Part shown: piece by piece, positions 1 to 5,466 of the stretch | Layout: every line of letters starts with the position of its first letter | Position numbering within the stretch: position 1 is the stretch's first letter | NCBI GenBank assembly: GCA_009908925.1 | Contig: JAAAOH010000263.1 | Coordinates: 1 to 5,706, forward strand | DNA: 5,706 bases | Direction of reading: 5' to 3' | From: Spirochaetota bacterium | Lineage (GTDB): Bacteria > Spirochaetota > Spirochaetia > DSM-27196 > PWMO01 | The notes under the pieces: model-generated | Told to the model about the DNA's origin: nothing | Database searches by the model: none | Seen by the model: the letters and a program-made list of their open reading frames with translations, nothing else | Position numbers and translations under genes: made by a program

Positions 1-227
1 GGACCTGTTATGACGAGGGCAACCCCCGGTGTCCCGGTGCGCCGTCCATAGCCATCGGCCATGAAGCCGGCCCCGGACTCGTGGCGGGCGGTGACATGTC
101 TGAGAGAGCTCCCGATGAGCGCGTCATAAATGTCGAGATTGTGTATGCCCGGAATGCCGAATACGGTGTCGCATCCGAGGGTCTCGAGCGTCTCTACTAC
201 GATGTCGCTGCCTGTCTTTTCTTGCAT
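1..227 (-). CDS. Thiamine-diphosphate-dependent enzyme, acetolactate synthase-like, N-terminal part (cut by window edge)
   Basis: Reading the minus strand from the ATG at 227-225 gives 75 complete codons with no stop, running off the left edge. The product matches the N-terminal pyrimidine-binding domain of the acetolactate synthase / benzoylformate decarboxylase superfamily. Visible landmarks are V-F-G-I-P-G at residues 22-27, R-H-E at 48-50, A-D-G-Y-G-R at 57-62, and the strand ending V-I-T-G at 72-75. In this family the Glu of the R-H-E motif (here E50) activates the thiamine diphosphate cofactor, so the domain looks catalytically intact. The wording around E50 (ARHESGAGFMADGY) recalls the 5-guanidino-2-oxopentanoate decarboxylase-like branch as much as biosynthetic acetolactate synthase. 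The substrate cannot be decided from 75 residues. The start is supported by AGGGGAGG at 231-238, three bases upstream. It is transcribed away from the export operon, and I see no functional link to it. Confidence 0.88.
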   Translation of the reverse strand, partial: MQEKTGSDIVVETLETLGCDTVFGIPGIHNLDIYDALIGSSLRHVTARHESGAGFMADGYGRRTGTPGVALVITG

Positions 228-536
228 ATACCTCCCCTGCAGAAATCGTGAGCAGCACGGCACACACGTCGCACAGCACCGTCCCGCATCAGCGGTCCGG
301 CGTGGTTGTTCGGTGGTCCTCGTTCAGGTTGCTATGGGAAGAGTGATAGGTAATGTAGCGGCACCGGCGCACAGACGAGGATTCCCCCGGAATGCGACAG
401 GTACCACGGACTACACTGCACGCTCTAACTCTAGCGGGCCGGGGGGAGTGTGTCAATATGGCCGATTATTCGGGAGCTCCGGTTTTCCGGTTGCCGACCG
501 AGGTGTATCGGGCGCATACTAGTAGAGGAGGATGAA
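228..536. other. Divergent intergenic spacer with no convincing gene
   Basis: These 309 bases separate the minus-strand thiamine-diphosphate enzyme from the plus-strand small gene and must hold the promoters of both. Open frames cross the region on both strands, but none has both a good ribosome binding site and a recognisable product. The ends carry ribosome binding sites for the flanking genes (231-238 minus, 525-531 plus). A short self-complementary element, CCGG-TTTT-CCGG, lies at 479-490 but is too small to call a terminator. A run TGTTCGGTGGTCC at 307-319 matches 9 of 13 positions of the TetR-associated sites further right, which is weak. I could not pick a promoter here with confidence. 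Confidence 0.6.
525..531 (+). promoter_or_regulatory. Ribosome binding site of the 69-residue small protein
   Basis: GAGGAGG ends five bases before the ATG at 537. It selects this start over an in-frame ATG at 450, which lacks such a site. It also disfavours the out-of-frame ATG at 532, which directly abuts the site and reaches a stop after seven codons. Confidence 0.75.
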
Positions 537-746
537 ATGCAGATCGAGAACGTGACTGCACAATCACGCGGTGTTCTCGTCCGGCTTGCGAGCGACGCAG
601 TCTGGCAGTACTTCCACAGCATCGAGCCTCCCGCAGAGACCGAGACAAGCGGCCAAGTTGCCGAGCACGGAAATACCGGCGAACAGCGCACCAACCAGGA
701 CACCATTGCGGAATGGCAGGGGCGCTACGTGGACATCACCCAGTAA
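537..746 (+). CDS. Small hypothetical protein, 69 residues
   Basis: I do not recognise this protein. The frame runs from ATG at 537 to TAA at 744-746, with GAGGAGG five bases upstream of the start. Third codon positions are mostly G or C, as in the neighbouring genes, which supports real coding. The first 29 residues contain a hydrophobic, helix-like stretch (V13 to I29, with two aromatic residues in W-Q-Y-F). The middle (about residues 31-55) is polar and rich in Glu, Thr, Gln and Pro, probably disordered. A short tail E-W-Q-G-R-Y ends the protein. There is no signal peptide, no clear membrane segment and no cysteine pair. It lies 126 bases upstream of the TetR gene and is separated from it by a promoter-like region, so it is probably its own transcription unit. 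A longer version starting at 450 is possible but lacks a ribosome binding site. Confidence 0.62.
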   Translation: MQIENVTAQSRGVLVRLASDAVWQYFHSIEPPAETETSGQVAEHGNTGEQRTNQDTIAEWQGRYVDITQ

Positions 747-773
747 ACGGATCGCACCCGGGCGGGCACTTCC

Positions 774-803
774 TTGACGGTCCCGGGAACGGCCTGGTAG
801 CTT
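774..803 (+). promoter_or_regulatory. Candidate sigma-70-type promoter of the TetR/exporter operon
   Basis: TTGACG at 774-779 matches five of six bases of the -35 consensus. After an 18-base spacer, TAGCTT at 798-803 keeps the three most important -10 bases (first T, second A, last T). It is preceded by TG at 795-796, the extended -10 arrangement. Transcription would start near 809-811, giving a leader of about 60 bases before the ATG at 873. The palindrome TCCCGGGA at 781-788 lies in the spacer. No experimental support is available. Confidence 0.5.
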
Positions 804-811
804 TTACGTGG

Positions 812-824
812 TGACTGGTGGTCA
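812..824 (+). promoter_or_regulatory. Candidate TetR operator, site 1
   Basis: TGACTGGTGGTCA is a perfect four-base inverted repeat (TGAC/GTCA) around a five-base centre. It begins at about the predicted transcription start of the operon, where a bound repressor would block polymerase. A near-identical copy follows 18 bases later. Short palindromes next to a TetR gene are typical of autoregulation, and TGAC/GTCA arms occur in operators of several TetR-family lipid regulators. Confidence 0.55.
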
Positions 825-829
825 TTTTC

Positions 830-842
830 TGACGAGTGGTCA
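830..842 (+). promoter_or_regulatory. Candidate TetR operator, site 2
   Basis: TGACGAGTGGTCA shares 11 of 13 bases with the site at 812-824 and has the same TGAC-N5-GTCA layout. Centre-to-centre spacing between the two is 18 bases, a little under two helical turns, so two dimers could bind on nearly the same face of the DNA. It lies inside the predicted 5' leader, 30 bases before the TetR start codon. Confidence 0.55.
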
Positions 843-872
843 AAGAGAAGGGCCGCCGGCGAAGGCGAGCAC

Positions 873-1505
873 ATGGGAATCCCCGAGCGAAGAACACGGG
901 AAAGGGACGAACGACGCAGCAGCATCCTCGAGGCTGCTCGCCGGCAGTTCCTCGCGCGTGGCCTCGAGCAGGTGACAATGTCCGAGGTCGCCAGGGAAGC
1001 GGAGCTCAGCAAGGGGACGCTGTACCTGTACTTCGAGGACAGGACCGACATCATGTACTCCCTTCTGCTCGAATCGCTCGAGGACCTTCGCGATCGCGTC
1101 GTCCCGGTTATCGATGGGCCGGGGACGGGCATCGAGAAGGTACATGAGCTCGTTGAGCGCTACATCGCCTTCTATCACGAGCAACAGGACTTCTTCCCGC
1201 TCTTCCACTACCTCGATTATGCCTTCAACGCCGAAGGGCCGACCGATTCGACCGCGGAGGCATGCTTCTCCATCATAGATGAGCTCAACCGGGGCCTTCA
1301 GGACCTGCTCCGGACGGGAATCGCCGACGGCAGCTTCAGGTCGGAGATAGATCCCGACGAGCAGGCGGTGATGTACGCCCATGTCATCCACAGCTTCATG
1401 GAGCACGCGGTCGCCCGCGGTGGGTTCATTCGGGCTCGCACGGGCGTTGATCCGGAGGCGCTGATCCGGCGGATGTTTGCGATGATTATCGATTCACTGC
1501 AGTAG
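873..1505 (+). CDS. TetR/AcrR-family transcriptional regulator
   Basis: This 210-residue protein has the usual TetR length and layout. Residues 13-60 form the N-terminal helix-turn-helix domain, with the family signature I-L-E-A-A-R-R-Q-F early, then the turn and recognition helix A-E-L-S-K-G-T-L-Y-L-Y-F (about 43-54). The rest is the alpha-helical ligand-binding and dimerisation domain, rich in aromatic residues around 97-117, which would suit a hydrophobic inducer. The ATG at 873 is the only sensible start, although its ribosome binding site is weak (GGCGAG at 864-869). The gene is first in an operon: the exporter starts 13 bases after its TAG stop. Two TGAC-N5-GTCA sites just upstream make it a likely repressor of its own operon that releases DNA when the exporter's substrate or a related compound binds. 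The ligand is unknown. Confidence 0.92.
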   Translation: MGIPERRTRERDERRSSILEAARRQFLARGLEQVTMSEVAREAELSKGTLYLYFEDRTDIMYSLLLESLEDLRDRVVPVIDGPGTGIEKVHELVERYIAFYHEQQDFFPLFHYLDYAFNAEGPTDSTAEACFSIIDELNRGLQDLLRTGIADGSFRSEIDPDEQAVMYAHVIHSFMEHAVARGGFIRARTGVDPEALIRRMFAMIIDSLQ

Positions 1506-1518
1506 AAAAGGAACAGGC

Positions 1519-4500
1519 ATGGAACGGTTTTTCAGGCGACCGGGGCTGGTCGTTGCGGCGATACTCGTCATTACCGCGGTGTTTGCCGCTCAGATTCCCG
1601 AGCTCGAGATAAACAACAACATCAAGATCTTCATTCCGGAGGACAATCCCTCCCGCGTGGCCTATGAGAACCTGAAGGATGACTTCGGAAGCCAGGAGCA
1701 GGTAGATATCGCGGTCACCAGTGACGCTGCGAGTATCCTGCGACCCGCGCCGCTTTCCACCATCCGCGAGATCACCGGTAAGCTCGAGGATCTCTCCACC
1801 GTCGAGAGTGTGCGCTCGGTGACCAACGCCGACTTCATAGAGGCGACCGGAGACGGCATGCGTTCAGCCACCCTGCTCGAGGACGGGGAGATCGCCGAGT
1901 CCAAGATCGAACAACTGAAACGGCGTGTTCTCACCTGGCCGCAGCCCTATGAGAACAGCATCCTTTCGAGCGATTTTCGCTCCACGCAGATTCTCGTCAC
2001 ACTGATAGAGGACTCCGAGACCGCCGAGCGCGAGCAGTTCCACGCCGCGGCTACGGAGATCATTTCCGACTACGAGGACATCGGTCTCGACTTCTACATG
2101 GCGGGTGATCCGGTGATCACTGTGCTGCTCAAAGAGTACATGCTCGGCGACCTCCTCTATCTCATACCGATGGTGACCATCGTCGTGCTCCTCGCGCTGT
2201 TTCTCTCGTTTCGCAACCTCGGGGGCGTCGTGCTGCCCATCACGACGGTGTTGATCAGCACCGTATGGGCGCTTGGGGTGATGTCCCTGCTTGACATCTA
2301 CTTCTCGATGATCTCGACCGTGATCCCGGTTCTGCTCATCGCGGTCGGCAGCGCCTACGTCATTCACATTTTCAATCACTACTACGACAGTGTGCGCGCC
2401 GCGGAAGATCTCACACCGGAGCGCCACCGGGACATTGTCTTCGAGACGCTTCGAAAGATCGGCGTGCCCGTCATCATGAGTGCCCTCACAACCGCGGCCG
2501 GTTTTGCCTCCATCGCCACGAGTGCCATCGTGCCGATGCGCCACTTCGGTATCATCAATGCCGTCGGCGTGGTCAGCGCGCTCATCGTCACTCTTACCTT
2601 CGTGCCCGCACTGCTTCTCCTGCGCCGTACCGCCCTTCGCGGCCAGGGTGTCGCGCGCGGTTCCAACCGCGGTGCGCAGGGCGGCCCGGACGACGACGGG
2701 TTCAGCCGCATTTTGCTGTGGTTCTACGGGTTCTTTTCCGGTCGCAGCCCGCGCATCATTTTTCTGAGCCTGGTCATCATCGGCGTTTCCGTCTTGGGCC
2801 TCACGACGATTGTTGTGGATAACTCGATGATCGAGTATTTCCAGCGTGACTCGGAGATCCGGGTCGCCGACCGCTTCATTCGGGAGAACTTCAGCGGCAC
2901 CAAGACCTTCAGTATCGTCGTCTCCGGTGACGAACCGGCCGCCCTGACGGACCCCGAAGCGCTTGCCGCCATGGACGAGCTCGGGGCCTACCTCGCGCGC
3001 GAGTATGACGCGGTCGGCAAGGTCGTGAGCTTTTCGGACTTCATCCGACGAATGAATCAGGTGATGAACGTCCCGCCGCCTGCGCCGGAGTCGGCCGGGG
3101 CGGTCGAGCCCGCGGGCGGCGGGGCAGCGTCTGGCGGCGCCGGAGACGGTGGCCCCGCGGACGGTGACGGCACCGGGGACGGCTCCAGCGATGGCGCCGG
3201 TGATGGCGGCGACGGCGCCGGCGAAACCGAGGTTCCCGGAAGCTTCTTCTCCGAAAGCAGCTACGCGCCGGACGGCAGCCGGCACGGCGACCGCGACACC
3301 GGTCGGGACGGGGGTGCGGACGGCAGCCGGGCTGGCAGCCGCAGCGGCAGCACCGGCCGCGGCCGGGGGCTCGTGCACCTCGTTGCCGACGGCACCGGAG
3401 ACGATGCAGGAGCGGAGACCGACGGCTCGGACGGCGGTGCCGGCAGTTTCTTCGAGGGCGAGGGCGGCATGGACGGCGGTGGCGCTTCTGCCGCCGGCGA
3501 GAGCAGCGACGGGCCGGGTTCTGAAGAATCCGGCGGCGCTGGGGGACAGGTCGGCGCGGACTCGCCTGCCACCACCGGCACCCGCGACGTTGCCCCGGGA
3601 GAGCCCGAGCTCCGCATCGACCATAGTCCCACCTACCGTGAGCTCATGGGCGCGGTCGCCGAGGCCTACGGGCGCGCCGAAGCGCTCGATATGTCCACCC
3701 GGGAGTTCGTCGACCTCCTGTTCCGCGAGTTGAACTACGGCGGCGCAGCTTACGACGAAATTCCCACCGATCCGGACAAGTATCCGGTCTCCGACATGCA
3801 GGGACTTCAGAACCTCATCTCACAGTATCTCCTTGTCTACTCCGGCAGCCTCGACGACTTCGCCGACGACTCCCTCGAGCCGCAGAGTGCTCGCATGTAC
3901 GTCGTCCTCGAGGCCGCGAACAGCCTCGTCGCAGAGGAGGTCTCAGAAGGGGCGCGGGAGTATGCGTCGGAGCACTTCCCCGAGGGCTACGATATCTCGA
4001 TTGCCGGATTCTCCGACATGGAGAGTGCGGTCACCAGGCTCATCGTGAACTCCCAGTTGTGGAGCCTGTTCTCCGCGCTCGTCGTGGTGTTCATCATCGT
4101 AGCGCTTGCCAACCGCTCGGCGGTGGCGGGGCTCTACGGCATCGTTCCCCTGAGTTTCGCGATCCTCATCAATTTCGGTGTGATGGGCATCAGCGGCATC
4201 AAGCTCAACATCGCCACGGCGATGATCGCATCCATCGCCATCGGCATCGGCATAGATTACACCATTCACTTTCTCACCCGGTACCGCATCGAGCGTGCTG
4301 AAACAGACGATCTTCGCGAGGTGACCAAACGAAGCATACTGACGACCGGCAAGGCGATCCTCTACAACGCCTTCGCCGTGGGCGCGGGATTTGCCGTGCT
4401 CATCGCCTCGAACTTCAATCCGCTTCGCTACGTCGGTGTGCTCGTGGCACTGACCATGCTCACCTCATCGATCGCGGCCCTAACGATTCTCCCGGTGCTT

Positions 4501-4608
4501 CTCAATCTGTTCCGGCCTCGCTTCATAGCGCGTGGTGCTCGGGGGCAGAACGACCCGGCGGGGTCAGCGCCGGCGGGTGAGGTAACGACACAAGGAGGCT
4601 CAACATGA
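1519..4608 (+). CDS. RND-superfamily exporter (MMPL / HAE3-like) with a large low-complexity periplasmic insertion
   Basis: The 1029-residue protein has the duplicated RND fold. TM1 is at about 9-25, followed by periplasmic domain 1 (about 30-210) and TM2-TM6 at about 213-232, 236-257, 265-285, 316-336 and 344-367. The second half has TM7 at about 412-432, periplasmic domain 2 (about 433-845), and TM8-TM12 at about 846-864, 870-891, 898-919, 946-966 and 973-998. TM10 carries G-I-D-Y-T-I-H (D913, Y914, H917), the Asp-Tyr signature tied to proton coupling in MMPL proteins. The matching spot in TM4 reads G-S-A-Y-V-I-H (277-283) and lacks the Asp. Relatives export lipids and other hydrophobic compounds from the inner membrane. 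Residues about 519-694 are a Gly/Asp/Ser-rich insertion; without it the length is near 850, closer to the usual size of this group. AAGGA at 1508-1512 precedes the ATG by six bases. The TetR gene is 13 bases upstream and the LolA-like gene overlaps its end. The substrate is not predictable. Confidence 0.93.
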   Translation: MERFFRRPGLVVAAILVITAVFAAQIPELEINNNIKIFIPEDNPSRVAYENLKDDFGSQEQVDIAVTSDAASILRPAPLSTIREITGKLEDLSTVESVRSVTNADFIEATGDGMRSATLLEDGEIAESKIEQLKRRVLTWPQPYENSILSSDFRSTQILVTLIEDSETAEREQFHAAATEIISDYEDIGLDFYMAGDPVITVLLKEYMLGDLLYLIPMVTIVVLLALFLSFRNLGGVVLPITTVLISTVWALGVMSLLDIYFSMISTVIPVLLIAVGSAYVIHIFNHYYDSVRAAEDLTPERHRDIVFETLRKIGVPVIMSALTTAAGFASIATSAIVPMRHFGIINAVGVVSALIVTLTFVPALLLLRRTALRGQGVARGSNRGAQGGPDDDGFSRILLWFYGFFSGRSPRIIFLSLVIIGVSVLGLTTIVVDNSMIEYFQRDSEIRVADRFIRENFSGTKTFSIVVSGDEPAALTDPEALAAMDELGAYLAREYDAVGKVVSFSDFIRRMNQVMNVPPPAPESAGAVEPAGGGAASGGAGDGGPADGDGTGDGSSDGAGDGGDGAGETEVPGSFFSESSYAPDGSRHGDRDTGRDGGADGSRAGSRSGSTGRGRGLVHLVADGTGDDAGAETDGSDGGAGSFFEGEGGMDGGGASAAGESSDGPGSEESGGAGGQVGADSPATTGTRDVAPGEPELRIDHSPTYRELMGAVAEAYGRAEALDMSTREFVDLLFRELNYGGAAYDEIPTDPDKYPVSDMQGLQNLISQYLLVYSGSLDDFADDSLEPQSARMYVVLEAANSLVAEEVSEGAREYASEHFPEGYDISIAGFSDMESAVTRLIVNSQLWSLFSALVVVFIIVALANRSAVAGLYGIVPLSFAILINFGVMGISGIKLNIATAMIASIAIGIGIDYTIHFLTRYRIERAETDDLREVTKRSILTTGKAILYNAFAVGAGFAVLIASNFNPLRYVGVLVALTMLTSSIAALTILPVLLNLFRPRFIARGARGQNDPAGSAPAGEVTTQGGST
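3073..3600 (+). repeat. In-frame Gly/Asp/Ser/Ala-rich low-complexity segment inside the exporter gene
   Basis: This stretch encodes residues 519-694 of the exporter. It interrupts periplasmic domain 2 between R-R-M-N-Q-V-M-N and the folded-looking sequence starting T-Y-R-E-L-M. It is visibly richer in GC than its surroundings and built from loosely repeated units. Exact in-frame DNA repeats include GACGGCAGCCGG at 3271-3282 and 3319-3330 (DGSR), and GACGGCACCGG at 3166-3176 and 3388-3398 (DGTG). The encoded segment is acidic, then Arg-rich (585-617), then acidic again, with Ser-Phe-Phe motifs at 575-577 and 643-645. No transmembrane segment or cysteine is present. It is most likely a disordered periplasmic loop that grew by slippage. 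Confidence 0.85.
4592..4598 (+). promoter_or_regulatory. Ribosome binding site of the LolA-like gene, inside the exporter's last codons
   Basis: AAGGAGG ends six bases before the ATG at 4605. The site lies within the exporter coding sequence. The start codon overlaps the exporter stop as ATGA, so translation of the two genes is probably coupled. Confidence 0.85.
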
Positions 4609-5396
4609 AATTCAGAACACAGGTCATCACAGTCACGGCGTTCACGCTGCTCGCTCTCATGGCTGCATTGCCCGCGCATGCCATAGACGGGCGCGAGATA
4701 GCGGAGAACGTGGTCAATCGCGAGGACGGCGAAACCGGCCACAGCCTCATCAACATGGACCTCATCGATGCGCAGGATAACGTCAAGAACCGCATCATCG
4801 AGGAATGGAGCATGGAGGACGATGAGGGCCTCGATCGCCTCGTTATCGTCTTTCACCGGCCGGCCTCGGTGCAGGGAACCCGGTTTCTCGTCGTCGAGAA
4901 CGAGGATCGCGACGACGATCAGTGGATCTACCTGCCGGCCCTCGACCGCGTCCGACGCATCGCCGCGTCGGAGGGCGACCAGAGCTTCATGGGAACCGAC
5001 TTTACCTACGACGACCTGGCAACCCGGGACGTCGACGAAGATACCCATGAGCTTCTGCGCGAGGAGACCTTCTCCGGCCGCGAGGTATACGTGGTCGAGT
5101 CGGTTCCTAAAGACCCCGATGACTCGCAGTACTCCCGGCGCGTGCAGTGGGTGGCCAAAGACATCTGGGTTCCGCTGAAGGCGGAGTTCTACGACAAGAG
5201 TGATGAGCTCTTGAAGACACTGACGGTGGAGGAGCTCGAAGAGGTGCAGGGCATCTGGACGCCCATGGTGAGCGTCATGGAAAACGTGCAGACCGAACAT
5301 GCCACGCGGCTCGAGGTGCAGAAGACCCGCTACAACGAGGACCTCAACCCCGACCTCTTCAGCACCAACTTTCTGCGAACCGGGCGGGTGCAGTAG
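4605..5396 (+). CDS. LolA-like periplasmic protein (outer membrane lipoprotein-sorting protein family)
   Basis: The 263-residue product begins with a Sec signal peptide: basic start, hydrophobic 7-22, and likely cleavage after A-H-A at residue 26. There is no lipobox cysteine, so it should be soluble in the periplasm. The mature part resembles the LolA-like family often encoded beside MMPL-type exporters. Its hallmark is the block D-Q-W-I-Y-L-P-A-L-D-R-V-R-R-I (about 105-119), followed by G-D-Q-S-F-M-G-T-D-F-T-Y-D-D-L (124-138). Family members fold as a half-open beta barrel with a hydrophobic groove that can hold a lipid chain. It probably carries the substrate released by the exporter towards the outer membrane, rather than sorting lipoproteins as true LolA does; no LolCDE genes are present here. 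The ATGA overlap and the AAGGAGG site point to tightly coupled expression with the exporter. Gene type is clear; cargo is not. Confidence 0.9.
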   Translation: MKFRTQVITVTAFTLLALMAALPAHAIDGREIAENVVNREDGETGHSLINMDLIDAQDNVKNRIIEEWSMEDDEGLDRLVIVFHRPASVQGTRFLVVENEDRDDDQWIYLPALDRVRRIAASEGDQSFMGTDFTYDDLATRDVDEDTHELLREETFSGREVYVVESVPKDPDDSQYSRRVQWVAKDIWVPLKAEFYDKSDELLKTLTVEELEEVQGIWTPMVSVMENVQTEHATRLEVQKTRYNEDLNPDLFSTNFLRTGRVQ

Positions 5397-5466
5397 CTGC
5401 ACGCTGTGACGCACCACGCCTCGCATACCGCGCTTTCAGACATCCCGCTTCACAAGGAGGACCAGA
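5397..5466 (+). other. 70-base gap before the last gene of the operon
   Basis: No strong hairpin followed by a T run is visible, so there is no sign of a terminator, and no convincing promoter either. Read-through from the LolA-like gene into the next gene is the simplest reading. This is the longest gap inside the operon. Confidence 0.5.
5454..5460 (+). promoter_or_regulatory. Ribosome binding site of the exported partner gene
   Basis: AAGGAGG ends six bases before the ATG at 5467. It has the same sequence and spacing as the site in front of the LolA-like gene. It fixes the start over the in-frame ATG at 5476. Confidence 0.85.

Noticed and set aside
329..356. TTGCTA and TAATGT, 16 bases apart, as a plus-strand promoter
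   Set aside because: The -10 box matches only three of six bases and the spacing is short. In a 309-base spacer such matches are expected by chance.
479..490. CCGG-TTTT-CCGG as a terminator hairpin
   Set aside because: The stem is only four base pairs with no T run after it, and no plus-strand gene ends just upstream.
491..520. TTGCCG and CATACT, 18 bases apart, as a promoter for the small gene
   Set aside because: Each box matches only four of six consensus bases. The implied start of transcription would fall inside the ribosome binding site at 525-531, leaving no usable leader.
130..522. A 130-codon plus-strand open frame across the divergent spacer
   Set aside because: It overlaps the start of the thiamine-diphosphate enzyme antisense, has no ribosome binding site and gives a product without recognisable features.
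747..773. GC-rich CCCGGGCGGG stretch after the small gene as a terminator
   Set aside because: No stable stem with a following T run can be drawn. Only the six-base CCCGGG palindrome is present.
1864..3624. A 586-codon open frame on the minus strand opposite the exporter gene
   Set aside because: It is the antisense shadow of a GC-rich gene. Its product is low-complexity Ala/Gly/Arg/Val/Asp sequence with no domain, while the plus strand encodes a clear RND exporter with membrane segments and motifs.
3149..3733. A 194-codon plus-strand open frame overlapping the exporter in another frame
   Set aside because: It consists of Ala/Pro/Thr/Arg-rich translation of the low-complexity DNA, with no ribosome binding site or recognisable fold.
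4428..5426. A 332-codon minus-strand open frame opposite the end of the exporter and the LolA-like gene
   Set aside because: The plus strand here has two well-supported genes with strong ribosome binding sites. The minus-strand product shows no domain.
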